Positions 44,375 through 58,745 of a stretch of DNA of 64,000 nt are shown piece by piece; within the stretch, counting starts at the first letter, position 1; every line of letters starts with the position of its first letter. The DNA comes from Psychrobacter sp. JCM 18903 (GTDB taxonomy: Bacteria; Pseudomonadota; Gammaproteobacteria; Pseudomonadales; Moraxellaceae). The stretch spans positions 1 to 64,000 of the forward strand of contig NZ_BAWJ01000007.1 of NCBI RefSeq assembly GCF_000586475.1. Direction: 5' to 3'. The notes beneath the pieces are model-generated. The model made no database searches and had not been told where the DNA came from. It saw only the letters and a list, made by a program, of their open reading frames with translations. The position numbers and the translations under genes were made by a program.

Positions 44375-45442
44375 ATGACTGATTCGATTAGAGAATTGAC
44401 CATCCTTCAGCCAGACGATTGGCATATCCATTTGCGTGATGGCAAAGCATTGAGCACTACTGTATCGCACGCAGCAAACAGCTTTAACCGTGTCATATGT
44501 ATGCCAAACTTAGTGCCTCCTGTTAAGAACACTGACGATGCGCGTGCCTATCGCGACCGTATCATGGCGCACTTAGTAGCCAGTGAGCTGAGTACTGAGC
44601 GCAAAACTGCATTCGATCCACGTATGACTTTATATCTCACTGACAAAACCACTGCCCAAGATATCGAGATGGCAGCACAATCAGGTATCGTCCAAGCGGT
44701 CAAGCTTTATCCTGCTGGCGCGACTACCAATTCGGCTGATGGCGTCACCAATATTAACGCCTGTGTCGATGTTTTTGAAGCATTAGAAAAGCACAACCTA
44801 CCACTATTGATACATGGCGAAGTGACGCAAGATCATGTGGATATCTTTGACCGTGAAAAGCGCTTTTTAGACGAGGTGTTGGCGCAAATCATTGTCAAAT
44901 TCCCTACATTAAAGATTGTCGTCGAGCATATTACTACCAGTGATGCCGCTGATTTTGTCTTAGCACAAGGCAATCACATTGCCGCCACTATCACTCCGCA
45001 GCATTTAATGTTTAACCGCAATCATCTGTTGGTTGGCGGTATCAAGCCACACTTTTATTGCTTGCCTATTTTGAAGCGTGAAAGCCATCAAAGAGTATTA
45101 TTAGATGTGGCAACCAGTGGCAATCCCAAGTTTTTCTTAGGCACGGATTCAGCCCGCATGCGACGGATAAAAAAGAAGCCGCTTGTGGCTGTGCTGGCTG
45201 CTATAGTGCCGCAACTGCCTTGCCATTGTATGCCACGCTTTCGATAGCGTGGGAAAAATAGACAAGTTAGAAGCTTTGCCAGTCGTTTTGGGGCTCAGTT
45301 CTATGGACTGCCAGTCAATGAAAGCACGATTACGCTTGTCAATACGCCTATGCAAGTGCCAGCAGCCTATCCTTACTTTGATGGCTCATCATTGACCCCG
45401 CTTATGGCAGGCGAGACGCTGCCTTGGTCTATCAAAGCATAA
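44375..45442 (+). CDS. pyrC: Dihydroorotase (three frameshifts)
   Basis: Pyrimidine biosynthesis, 356 residues once repaired. The type II PyrC zinc motif HIHLRDG is near residue 18, with [15 protein letters not shown] (the carboxylated Lys), LLIHGE, and [15 protein letters not shown] after repair. Restored bases: one C near 45154, one G near 45237 ([15 protein letters not shown]) and one T near 45276 ([11 protein letters not shown]). Cytoplasmic zinc hydrolase. It is followed by rnt after 170 bp. Confidence 0.93.
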
Positions 45443-45613
45443 AACGCACTAAGCAAAACCATCTGTATTCTATTTTAACTTGAGAAGTTCAACCCTATGA
45501 TAAGAATGACATCTGCTACCCAGCAGTGTGATTTGTATCATAGGTTATTTACTTTTCACTTAATGTCTTAATTCAATATAATAGTACGACTGATAAAAGC
45601 GATTTAACCAGAT

Positions 45614-46392
45614 ATGACCACTCCAAACGATGCCGCGTTACCTGACGAAAACCCATCAAACCCTGTAGAAAATAGCATTAAGAGCCCAGCAAATACTCAC
45701 ACAGAAGATGCCGCAGCAGACGAGCTAGCACCCATGCGTCTAAAAGACCGATTTCGTAAGTTTCTGCCTGTCGTCGTTGATGTGGAAACTGCCGGCTTTA
45801 ATGCGCAAACCGATGCTTTACTAGAGATTGCCTGCATTCCTGTACTACTGAATGAGCAAGGTGTGTTTTATCCTGGGGAAGCATTCAATGCTCATATCGA
45901 ACCCTTTGAAGGCGCGAATCTTGAGCCAAGTGCCCTTGCCTTCACTGGCATTGATCCCAATAATCCGATGCGTAAAGCCATTGCCGAAGACGAAAAAACA
46001 GCACTACGCCGTATTTTTAAGGGGTTAAAAGAAGTACGCCGTACTGAGGACTGCCGCCAGTGCGTCTTAATTGGGCACAACGCCCATTTTGACTTAGCGT
46101 TTTTGAATGCGGCAGTACTGCGTACCAACAACAAAAGTCACAACCCGTTTCATAACTTTTCAGTTTTTGACACAGTGACCTTATCTGCGCTGGCATTTGG
46201 TCAGACAGTACTAGCACGGGCTTGCAAGGCAGCAGGGCTTGATTTTGATGGCAATGATGCGCATTCTGCCTATACGATACAGAAAAGACCGCTGAGCTGT
46301 TTTGTCATATCCTAAACCATTATCCTATGCTGGCTAATGCGATGCATACTGAAGAAAATAAAGAGGATTCGACTGAGAGTAGTCACAAATAA
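45614..46392 (+). CDS. rnt: Ribonuclease T (one frameshift)
   Basis: 3'-exoribonuclease that trims tRNAs and other stable RNAs. 259 residues once repaired. DEDDh family: Exo I VVDVETAGF, Exo II GHNAHFDLAF, and Exo III around GNDAHSALYDTEKTAELFC, which appears only after adding one C at 46269. Its N-terminal extension of about 45 residues is rich in Asn, Pro and Asp, and longer than in E. coli. Confidence 0.92.
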
Positions 46393-46690
46393 TCCATTTA
46401 TCACATATCCTATATTGCCAACTACCCATAATAGTGCTATTTGTAATACTTGATGACTTTAACATCTTGGTTTTACAATCAATAGGGATATGATTGATAT
46501 CACAATAAATCAGCAACTTGTCTAACTGTTGAATATCATATTGTGTAAAACAATTCAAAAGCCAGACAAGTTGCTGTAATTACTAACATTAGAACGTCTC
46601 GTTATATCCTATAGATGGTTTAAGTTGCCCACATTGTCTCGATAGCCCGTACGATTCATGCTATCGAGGCGTAATAGGAGGGACTCTATT

Positions 46691-46888
46691 ATGGATCCAC
46701 AGCTTAAGTTATGGGGAACCATTTTCGGTTATATGCTGCTCGCATTGACTATTAGTGCTTGTACTTCTCTATGGATTCGCTATCATTTGAAGCGTAATGA
46801 CTTACATCCTCGCCGTGCGATCAAAAAAAGATACTTAATTTTAAAAAGAAGAAGAAAAAGGCTTGACAGCAAGCGCAGACGCTATTAG
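46691..46888 (+). CDS. Small basic membrane protein, unknown
   Basis: 65 residues. One membrane helix (about residues 8-28, IFGYMLLALTISACTSLWI) is followed by a strongly basic tail (KRRRKRLDSKRRRY). A strong ribosome binding site (AGGAGGG, 46676-46682) lies 8 bases before ATG 46691, supporting a real gene. No family recognised. Positive-inside rule places the Arg/Lys tail in the cytoplasm. Confidence 0.68.
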   Translation: MDPQLKLWGTIFGYMLLALTISACTSLWIRYHLKRNDLHPRRAIKKRYLILKRRRKRLDSKRRRY

Positions 46889-46941
46889 AATACGCACCAC
46901 TTCAGCATAAAGGTGAAAGCAGCTGAGGTGTTGTGTTACTA

Positions 46942-47017
46942 GTCCCCATCGTCTAGAGGCCTAGGACACCGCCCTTTCACGGCGGTAACGGGGGTTCGAA
47001 TCCCCCTGGGGACGCCA
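46942..47017 (+). tRNA. tRNA-Glu (anticodon UUC)
   Basis: Starts GTCCCCA and ends TGGGGAC, then discriminator G and encoded CCA. The anticodon loop CCTTTCACG gives UUC. D-arm and T-loop (GGTTCGAATCC) are canonical. The last bases GACGCCA are matched downstream by TGGCGTC, forming a 7-bp hairpin across the mature 3' end. Confidence 0.96.
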
Positions 47018-47084
47018 CTATTTGGCGTCACTTATTAGCAAGTTTGCTGCAAAGCATCTGATAAGACTAATAAGCGTACCACCA

Positions 47085-47122
47085 AAAAAGCCCAATCACA
47101 TACTATTGTGATTGGGCTTTTT
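47085..47122 (+). terminator. Terminator of tRNA-Glu
   Basis: AAAGCCCAATCACA / TGTGATTGGGCTTT, a 14-bp stem with a 6-base loop followed by T5. Confidence 0.8.
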
Positions 47123-47342
47123 TATGCCTGTTTTTTATATCATGAGGTTCTTGATATCTTAGCACTCAGTTCGTCATCGCCGATTTACTTGATAAATGAA
47201 GCATAATTAATTTTATACATAAGATTCGGTATTAAGTTCGCTCAAGATATTACGGTATATTTACTAAGCGTCGCTATCCATGGTTTCTATGCCTAACTTG
47301 ATATTCTGATTATTTATTGAATTTTTTATCATAAATTTAAGC

Positions 47343-47368
47343 AAAAAAATCCAGCATTGAATACTGGA
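47343..47368 (-). terminator. Terminator of the BLUF gene
   Basis: Minus strand: TCCAGTAT / ATGCTGGA with a TCA loop, eight pairs including one G-U, followed by T7. It starts about 30 bases after the BLUF stop. Confidence 0.65.
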
Positions 47369-47400
47369 CTTTTAAATCAAACAGTCTATTTTTACAAAGA

Positions 47401-48024
47401 CTACCAAATCTTATCTGATAGCATTAGCCACAACAATGTCATCACAATCATGATACCGAGTACTGTTTGAATCAAGAAGAATGCTTGATGCTGACCAACA
47501 ACCTTACTTAACGTCAGCCCTAACGTGCTGTACTTGATAGGTGGCGTGTCAATATTGCCAGTTCTTGCTTGTTCCTCATAATACCCTTGTAAGATATCTA
47601 AAAATTCGCACCATGCGTTAGAGCCCCAATCATAGGGTTTAAATGGCATGAGTTTTTTCAGCTCAGGCTCTTTGGTCATCCAACGTTCAAGTGTAATGGA
47701 GCGTAGAGACCAGTTCGAAAAACGGCGTTCGGTAATTTCTGAAAAATCTAAGATTTTTAATTCTTTATGTCGATCATCTAATAATAAGCGATTCTTTAGA
47801 TTGGTTAAATCTTGTTCTGACCCTTCTACACATTGAAAAAAATAGCCATTGCCATAGCAAAGAATACCCGTAACATTATCGGCTTGGTTACGCTCAGTCG
47901 CGACCTCTGAGATGTCGTTAAGCGTGCTGGGGCTTGAAAGACCAGTCGAAGTAATTTGGCTTATATATATAAGCTGGCAGAGATCTGTCGTCACTGGATT
48001 TGTCGAATCGTTGATTGTTGACAA
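47401..48024 (-). CDS. BLUF-domain blue-light sensor with C-terminal membrane anchor
   Basis: 207 residues. The BLUF domain (about residues 15-110) binds FAD. The key residues of AppA-type photochemistry are present: Tyr20 (QLIYIS), Asn46 (TERNQAD), Gln64 (FFQCVEG) and Trp105 (NWSLRS). The semi-conserved Met two after Trp is Leu here. After a linker, residues about 180-205 are one strong membrane helix (FFLIQTVLGIMIVMTLLWLM). No EAL or GGDEF output domain. The start is TTG 48024, with GGGAG 7 bases upstream; no ATG lies nearby in frame. Confidence 0.88.
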   Translation of the reverse strand: MSTINDSTNPVTTDLCQLIYISQITSTGLSSPSTLNDISEVATERNQADNVTGILCYGNGYFFQCVEGSEQDLTNLKNRLLLDDRHKELKILDFSEITERRFSNWSLRSITLERWMTKEPELKKLMPFKPYDWGSNAWCEFLDILQGYYEEQARTGNIDTPPIKYSTLGLTLSKVVGQHQAFFLIQTVLGIMIVMTLLWLMLSDKIW

Positions 48025-48430
48025 TCAGCTTCTCCCTATTTTCAGGTAAATGTAGCTAAGACAACCATACTAAATTTAGAAAAAACATAGAAACAAGATC
48101 TTTGAAAGTATCAAATAGGCTTGGTATATTATTGATTTTATAAATGTTTATATTAATTGTATTAAGTTGGTTACATCATAGGCTAGTTTAGTCATCAAAG
48201 CAATATATGTTTATCTTATATCATTAATTGAAAAAACCAAACAATAATTCGCAATTATTTATATCGAGAACTTGCATTGTGGTTTATGGGCAGCGATAGG
48301 ATAAATAGGTAATATGGGAGAGGAAAGTTATGATAAAAATCGTCACCAATGAGCGATAAGACCACTGGCTCATTAATGAGATTGATACAGACTGATGTCT
48401 ATTACGAATGTTTAATTATTTTTTGTCTAC
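48025..48430. other. Intergenic region between the BLUF gene and ispD
   Basis: 406 AT-rich bases containing the likely BLUF promoter. No gene or RNA recognised. ispF, which often follows ispD, is not present. Confidence 0.4.
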
Positions 48431-49196
48431 TCAGAACTGGGCATTAATAATCGCTGTGAGTAAAATAGCATCATCAGGATAAGTGAGCTTGATATTCTGG
48501 CGACTGCCAGTCACGAGGCGAATGGGTAGGTCTAAACATTCAAATGCACTGGCTTCATCAGTAATAGTGAGCTCGTGTTCAGCGACATAAGTCAATACTT
48601 TTTGCAGCTGACCTAAGCGAAACACTTGCGGCGTTTGTGCTTGCCACATATGACGGCGATCGATAGTACGTTTAGCGTAAGAATGTGGGCTGCTACTCAC
48701 TGTCAAGTTAGCTACAGACGTCTCACCTACAAGCTCAGATTGAGCGGTAGACTGCGGATAGGATTCCTTTAAAGTATCAGCACCGGTGTCGCTAAGATAG
48801 CGCCATAGGCTCTAGCATCGCCGCTTCGATGACCTCTTCAATATCATGACTGGGAACCGCAGGACGCGCAGCATCATGAATAACAACCAAATCTGAGTCG
48901 TCGGCTCCCGCCCCAATAATCGCCTTTACCCCTGCCTGTACGGACTGCCAACGCTCATCGCCGCCAATCACATAATTGATGGGGAGCGCAAAATTAAGCG
49001 TCTGTGCTGTACTGTCATCTGCTGCGACGACTAATAAACATGTATCAATATAAGCACTACTAGCAAGCCGTGCCACACTATGCTGTAGCAAGGTCTGCCC
49101 TTGCAACATCGTATATTGCTTGGCAATAGAGGCACCAAAACGACTACCGCGACCCGCAGCAACGATCATGGCATGTACATTAGGTGTGATATTCAT
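48431..49196 (-). CDS. ispD: 2-C-methyl-D-erythritol 4-phosphate cytidylyltransferase (two frameshifts)
   Basis: Isoprenoid (MEP) pathway, 255 residues once repaired. The N-terminal nucleotide-binding AMIVAAGRGSRFGASIAKQY and LVVIHDAARPAVP match IspD, as does the later RHMWQAQTPQVFRLG. Repairs needed: one base near 48806 (EPYGAILATP) and one G near 48781 (ATPVADTLKESYP). The region between VADTLK and KRTIDRRHMW is about 25 residues longer than in E. coli. Essential in most Gram-negatives, so the breaks are probably errors. Confidence 0.92.
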
Positions 49197-49346
49197 AAGG
49201 CAATATTCATAAAGTAGTATTCATGGTTAGAGCCCATGATAGTATTGCTAGGGATAGACGAGGAATAAGAGAAGTAACGAATTTCAGGTGAATAAGATTT
49301 CTATTATAGACAATAGAAGATCATAATTTTAGACAGTTAAGAGCAA

Positions 49347-49655
49347 TTAATAACGGCTATGCGTCGTGGGCGCCGTAGATACTTGTACAAAGGTCTCGTT
49401 CGGCTTAATCAAACCCAAGTCTAAACGAGCGTGCTCTTCCACTGCCTCAAGACCAGTTTTTAAGTCATGCACATCAGTACGCAATAAGTTATTTGCTGCC
49501 ACTTGGTTTTCGTTTAGGCGTTTTTGTTCTTCGATTTGAGTCAGCAATTTATTATGCTCAAAGCGACCATTTTCGCCCAGCCAATACTGATATTGCAATC
49601 CCAAAAGGACGGCAACGGCTAGAGCAAGTAGCATAAATTGGCTAAAGTATTTCAT
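49347..49655 (-). CDS. ftsB: Cell division protein FtsB
   Basis: 102 residues. An N-terminal membrane helix (FMLLALAVAVLLGLQYQYW) is followed by GENGRFEHNKLLTQIEEQKR, the start of the coiled coil, and the later LDLGLIKPNETFVQV. It links FtsL and FtsQ in the divisome, spanning the inner membrane once with the C-terminus in the periplasm. Its position between eno and ispD is classical. Confidence 0.92.
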   Translation of the reverse strand: MKYFSQFMLLALAVAVLLGLQYQYWLGENGRFEHNKLLTQIEEQKRLNENQVAANNLLRTDVHDLKTGLEAVEEHARLDLGLIKPNETFVQVSTAPTTHSRY

Positions 49656-49691
49656 AAGATAATAACGCCGAACAACATAGAGACAATAATA

Positions 49692-49758
49692 AAAATAAAA
49701 AACCAGCTAAGCTTGCTAAGCGATATATCACCAGATTAATGATGACATATCGCCTAGC
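49692..49758 (-). terminator. Hairpin terminator of eno
   Basis: Minus strand: GCTAGGCGATAT / ATATCGCTTAGC form 12 pairs (one G-U) around a 20-base loop, followed by a T-rich tract. About 20 bases after the eno stop. Confidence 0.65.
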
Positions 49759-49779
49759 TGTAGCAAGAAATCTGGCTTG

Positions 49780-51416
<1,637 letters not shown>

Positions 51417-53773
51417 TTATACTTTTGTTAGACGTTCTGTTTTAACGTGGGAGCCAGATACTGTGTTATCCAGCTCAACCTTTGTTTTAAATTGGGTCAA
51501 ACGTAACGCATTCATTAATACAGAAATCGAGCTAAGCGCCATCGCAGCGGCGGCAATCATAGGGTTTAAAAAACCAAAAGCAGCCAGCGGAATACCCAGG
51601 CAATTATAAATAAAAGCAAAAAACAGATTTTGCTTGATGTTGCGCACTGTTGCATTGGCGATTTTTTGCGCGGCATCAATATGCATCAGTGACTCACCCA
51701 TCAAGCGTGCAGACGCACTATGCTGGGCGACATCTGTGCCTTTAAACATGGCAAAGCTTGCATCGGCAGTTGCCATCGCTGGCGCATCGTTGACACCATC
51801 ACCTGCCATTGCAACTTTATGACCAGCCGTTTGCAACAAGGCAATTTGACTGGCCTTATCGCGTGGCTCATTTTACCATAAGCTTGCTCAATGCCCAGCT
51901 GCCCTGCCACATGATCGACCACAGACTGCTTATCACCACTCATCAAAATGACATTGATACCTGCGTCTTGCAGCGCAGTAATAGCCTTCGGAGTATCTAC
52001 TTTTAAGTCGTCAGCTAGAGCAAAAGCACCCAAAGCTACATCATTAATAATAACGGCAACGGTACTGGCAATTTGCCATACCTTTGGCATCAGCTTAGGC
52101 AATGTTAAATTAGCAAACTCTGCGGTACCGACTTTTACCACACCCAAACCTTCAATATTGCTTGTATACCAGCGCCTTTAATGACACTAATATCAGTCAC
52201 ATTCATCAACGGCAAATTTCGCTCAGTAGCCGCGTTAACCAATGCTGTTGCTAGCGGATGACTGGCATGCGCCTCAACGCTTGCGGCAATTTGTAACACA
52301 TCATCGACTGCGATCGATTTATCCACCATCACATGGTCCACGATAGTCGGCTTACCAATGGTCAAAGTACCTGTTTTATCAAGCACTACTGTATCGATGT
52401 TGCCTGCAGCTTCTAGGCTTTGTGCGTCTTTGAACCAGACGCCATGACGAGCAGCAACGCCCATACCAGCCATGATAGCGGCTGGCGTTGCCAAACCTAG
52501 GGCACAAGGACAAGCAATGACCAACACTGAGACGGCATGCATCAAGGCAGTATCAATCATCCCAGTCAGCCACCATGTCACTCCAAAGGTGATAAGCGCA
52601 ATGACAACGACAACTGGGACGAATACTGCCGTCACTCTATCCGCAAGACGGGCTAAATTGCTTTTGAGCCTTGAGCATCGCTGAGCGCCTGTACCATATC
52701 ACCAAGCTTTGTATCACTACCTTTAGCACTGACGCGGTATAACAAGCTGCCATTTTCAACCAACGCTCCTGCCAATAATTTATCTCCAACTTCTTTTTTA
52801 AGCGGTACCGACTCACCCGTTAAATGACTCTCGACACACCAGCCAGCACCATCGATAACCACCCCATCGGTTGCGACGCGGCTGCCTTGCTTGGCACGCA
52901 AAATATCACCAACTTGCACGTCTTTAAGAGCAACATTATGAAAATCACCATTAGGCTGCTGCTGTTCGACTTCATCGGGCGTTAAGGACAATAATAAATC
53001 GATACTATTGAGGCTGTGTTTTTTGGTGCGCTCTTCTAGATACTTACCCGTACGTACAAAAGCAATGACCATGACGCCTGCTTCAAAATACACTGCAGGA
53101 CTGCCATCCACACCGTGACCACCAGCATGACCACTTTGCAGCAAACTGTTTAAAGTGCCATCGCCATGAGTCAGCCATAGATACGTTGAATACGCCCAAA
53201 TAGTCACGGTACCGATGACGACTAGCACATCCATATTGGCAAGACCACCTTTAATCGACGCCAAGCGCTTTTGTAAAATGGCAAGGCAAATCCAAACTGT
53301 ACAATGGTCGCCAATATAAATTGAATCCAAATCGGCGGCATCCACGCCATACCCTGCCCAACGAGCATACCTGCCATACCAATTAAAAACGGCACCAAAC
53401 AAATCCATAACCCAATCAAGCGCCATGGGTACTGAGTCGCGGTATCTTCGTCTGTTTTTGCAAACAAACTATCGGCCGCCTGCAAATTGGCAACGAAGCC
53501 TGTTTTATTTACCCATTCTGTCACTTGTTCAGGCGTTGTCTGGGTCGGATCATAATCAACATTCGCAGTTTCGCCAGCGAAATTTACACTCACCTCGTAT
53601 ACCGACGGCTTTTTGTTGAGCACCTTCTCAATTCGTGAGGCGCAGGCTTGACACGTCATCCCCTCAATTGCTAGCTGCAAATGTGCACGCTGCGGCGCGA
53701 GCGGCGTATTGGATTGAATATCAGTTTTTACATCGTAGGCGTCATAATTGTCGGTTTGGGTAGTATCATTCAT
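51417..53773 (-). CDS. copA: Copper-translocating P1B-type ATPase (four frameshifts)
   Basis: 786 residues once repaired. One N-terminal heavy-metal domain ([16 protein letters not shown]), transmembrane CPC motif in [14 protein letters not shown], phosphorylation site [13 protein letters not shown], the [11 protein letters not shown] locus and the hinge [13 protein letters not shown]. It exports Cu+ from the cytoplasm. Repairs: one G near 53261 (KSAWASIKGGL), one A near 52658 ([11 protein letters not shown]), one T near 52157 (IQAIIEGLGVV) and one C near 51865 (KMSPRDKASQ). CopZ and an HMA-like protein lie directly upstream. Confidence 0.93.
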
Positions 53774-53946
53774 AAATAAAACTCGGTATGGCGTTTATGC
53801 GTTATGGCGTTATAAAGTCGTCTGAGCTAGGACAGCAACTCAGTGGATGGAATATCTAAGTCAAACAAATAGCACACTTTAAAATTTAATATTGGTATGG
53901 TCCTACTGAATAATGAGTACGCTACTATCAATAATTTTTAACCATT

Positions 53947-53974
53947 AAAAACCAGCCTTGATAGCCGGTTTTTT
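53947..53974 (-). terminator. Terminator of copZ
   Basis: Minus strand: CCGGCT / GGCTGG with an ATCAA loop (two G-U pairs), flanked by A-run and T-run. About 20 bases after the copZ stop. Confidence 0.65.
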
Positions 53975-53991
53975 AATACAAATGAAGCAGG

Positions 53992-54216
53992 TTAAGCATT
54001 AGCAACAGTGGCATCAAAGCCTGCATCGTCGATAGCAGCAGCAATTGTCTCTACACTAGTTTTGCTATCATCAAAAGTAACCGTCGCTTGATTATCTGCC
54101 AGCTCAATACTGATATCGTCTAAGCCATCGATATCGGCAGTGGCGTTATGCACACTGGCCACACAGCCACCGCAAGTCATGCCATCAATTTTAATAATAC
54201 GTGTTTGGTTTGCCAT
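53992..54216 (-). CDS. copZ: Heavy-metal-associated copper chaperone
   Basis: 74 residues, one HMA domain. The metal-binding loop is GMTCGGC, with the later GFDATV. A GGAG ribosome binding site precedes ATG 54216. It probably carries Cu+ to CopA encoded next to it. The symbol is by family and position. Confidence 0.88.
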   Translation of the reverse strand: MANQTRIIKIDGMTCGGCVASVHNATADIDGLDDISIELADNQATVTFDDSKTSVETIAAAIDDAGFDATVANA

Positions 54217-54463
54217 GAGAGGCTCCTTATTTTTGTAACTGAGTTTTTATAGGTAAATACTTTTATTAAAGAATTGCTTTTATAATTGTCTTTTTAAGAC
54301 GGCTATCTTTTAAGACCTTATAAAAATAGCGCTTAACCAGCTTAAGCCTATCACGGTTAACAACAAGGCTCTTTGATTATCACTTTATTAATAGAACCGT
54401 AAATAATAGAACCGTGAATTTATGCCTAAGTGGCAGACAATAGCGCTTATTTTAGAATAACGT

Positions 54464-54718
54464 CTAATCATCATGACGTGGGTTTTGCGGTGCATCAAGA
54501 GGAAATGGCTGAGTCACATAATCGACCGTACTGATTGCCGCCGTAAACGCATGGATACTGGTGTCTGTATCTTCATAACGTATGGTGGCAACATTATTAT
54601 CAGGATCAAGCTCAATAGCTGTTACCCCTGTAATATTTTTCAGCGCTGTCATCACACTCTTTAATCCTTCATCATCATCGATATTTTCGATACTTACCTG
54701 TGCTGTTTGCATCGCCAT
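54464..54718 (-). CDS. HMA-like protein lacking the CxxC metal site
   Basis: 84 residues. Length and beta-alpha pattern (AQVSIENIDDDEGLKSVMTA, AIELDPDNNVATIRYED, STVDYVTQPF) fit the HMA fold, but the loop that should read GMTCxxC is NIDDDEGL, with no cysteine anywhere in the protein. Thus it cannot bind copper in the usual way. It sits between kdsA and copZ. A structural or regulatory partner of the copper proteins is possible but unproven. Confidence 0.7.
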   Translation of the reverse strand: MAMQTAQVSIENIDDDEGLKSVMTALKNITGVTAIELDPDNNVATIRYEDTDTSIHAFTAAISTVDYVTQPFPLDAPQNPRHDD

Positions 54719-54748
54719 AATCTCAGCCTCTTATTGTCTGTGAATACA

Positions 54749-55699
<951 letters not shown>

Positions 55700-55797
55700 T
55701 TAAGCGTAATTGCTGACCAACCATTAAAAAAATTGTCATGTTTATTGCTTAAAAACAATCTTATTCATAGCCACAGTCATAAAATTAAACGCAAAAA

Positions 55798-55821
55798 AAG
55801 ACCAATCCGAAGATCAGTCTT
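55798..55821 (-). terminator. Terminator of pyrG
   Basis: Minus strand: AAGACTGATC and GATTGGTCTT form ten pairs, two of them G-U, around a TTCG tetraloop, followed by T7. Confidence 0.8.
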
Positions 55822-55853
55822 GTTTATACATGTAAATTTTTATGCATTAACGC

Positions 55854-57532
<1,679 letters not shown>

Positions 57533-57634
57533 TCAAAAAATATAGGGCAAAAGCATAAACTCTTTGAAACATTCAAGTTTTAGTACTTAGCTATTATAAC
57601 GCACTACCCACTCAAATAGGACATAACAAAAAAA

Positions 57635-57654
57635 ACTCACCCCGAAGGATGAGT
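57635..57654 (-). terminator. Terminator of the porin gene
   Basis: Minus strand: ACTCATCC and GGGTGAGT form eight pairs (one G-U) around a TTCG tetraloop, with a T-run. About 28 bases after the stop. Confidence 0.82.
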
Positions 57655-57681
57655 TTTTATAATCAGATTCTAATGCTTAGA

Positions 57682-58745
57682 TTAGAATTTGTATTCTAGA
57701 CCAGTACCAACTACTAGTACTTCTGCATCGCCACGTACGTTAATATCTTTTTCTAGAATATCATCAACATATGTGTAGTTAACATTATCAGCTTTGTTCA
57801 TACCAGCATAGGCATGAGCAATGATATTGTCTTTAAAGAAGTATTTACCACCAACAACGATCTGATTTGAATCAGCGTTGTCCATACCATCTAAATTATC
57901 AGTTTTATTAAACTGAGTGTAGATAGAGGCTGGACGCGCAAAGTTAGCTAGAGCCATCTGAGCACTAACCACCAAACCTTTTTCTTTAGAAGATCCGTAA
58001 TTATAGTCAGCTACTTGATATAAGGCACCTAAATTTACAGGAGCAGCGATAAATTTACCTAGATCTACAGTCGCTGTACCACGGATGATATCACCATCAA
58101 TATTTTGATCTTTATCGTACGCAACACCAGCAGTAAAGCCAGTACCTTGATCAAACAACATGGCAACACCGAAACCCGCGTCATCAGAGTCATCGCCATC
58201 TACATCATTAGAGCTGTACATTGCAGACAGTTGTAATGGTAGACCATTGTACTTAGGTGCAGTCCAAATGATTGAACTTGCAAGACGATTACTGTCAGCC
58301 ATGTTTAATGCTGCAACTGTTTCTTTCTCATTTGCAGTTTGGCCTAGGTTATCCCAGTAACCTTCGTTAACAACAACGTTATCAATACGAGCTAGCGTTG
58401 ACTGGTTTTTACCAGCACGGAACTCACCGAACTGCTTGTTGTTTAAACCAAGGAACGTATCACGGTTAGTGAAAGTGGCATTATCACCAGTGATACTTGT
58501 ACCATACTCTAACTGATAGATAACATCAGTGTTCGCAGTCATGGCTTCAGAGCCTTAAAACCTAAGCGTGAAGCATGAGAATTAATCTCTACATTGTCTT
58601 CATCATACATGTTGCCAGTATCAGTATCAAATTCTGCATTGATATAATCAGCAGCTACAAAAGCTTTACCATAGATAGTCGGTGCTGCATTGGCTGCAGA
58701 TACAGATAGGGCAGCAACTGCTGTAGCTAAAAGTAGTTTTTTCAT
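57682..58745 (-). CDS. Outer-membrane porin, Gram-negative type (one frameshift)
   Basis: 354 residues once repaired. A signal peptide MKKLLLATAVAALSVSAANA precedes APTIYGKAFVAADY, typical of trimeric porins, and the chain ends in an aromatic residue (GTGLEYKF), the beta-barrel assembly signal. One G near 58553 restores FKGSEAMTANTDVIYQLEYG. A strong GGAG site precedes the ATG. The intervening strands are Asp/Asn-rich. It lets small solutes cross the outer membrane. Confidence 0.9.

Larger units (their letters stand above)
47018..47400. other. Intergenic region after tRNA-Glu
   Basis: 383 bases. It holds two terminators (47085-47122 and 47343-47368). No other feature seen. Confidence 0.5.

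Noticed and set aside
46334..46558. 74-residue open frame on the minus strand after rnt
   Set aside because: It overlaps the end of rnt, has no ribosome binding site and shows no recognisable protein pattern.
51417..53773. copA as a decayed pseudogene
   Set aside because: All catalytic motifs are intact and four added bases restore a normal length. There are no internal stop codons or substitutions beyond the frame losses.
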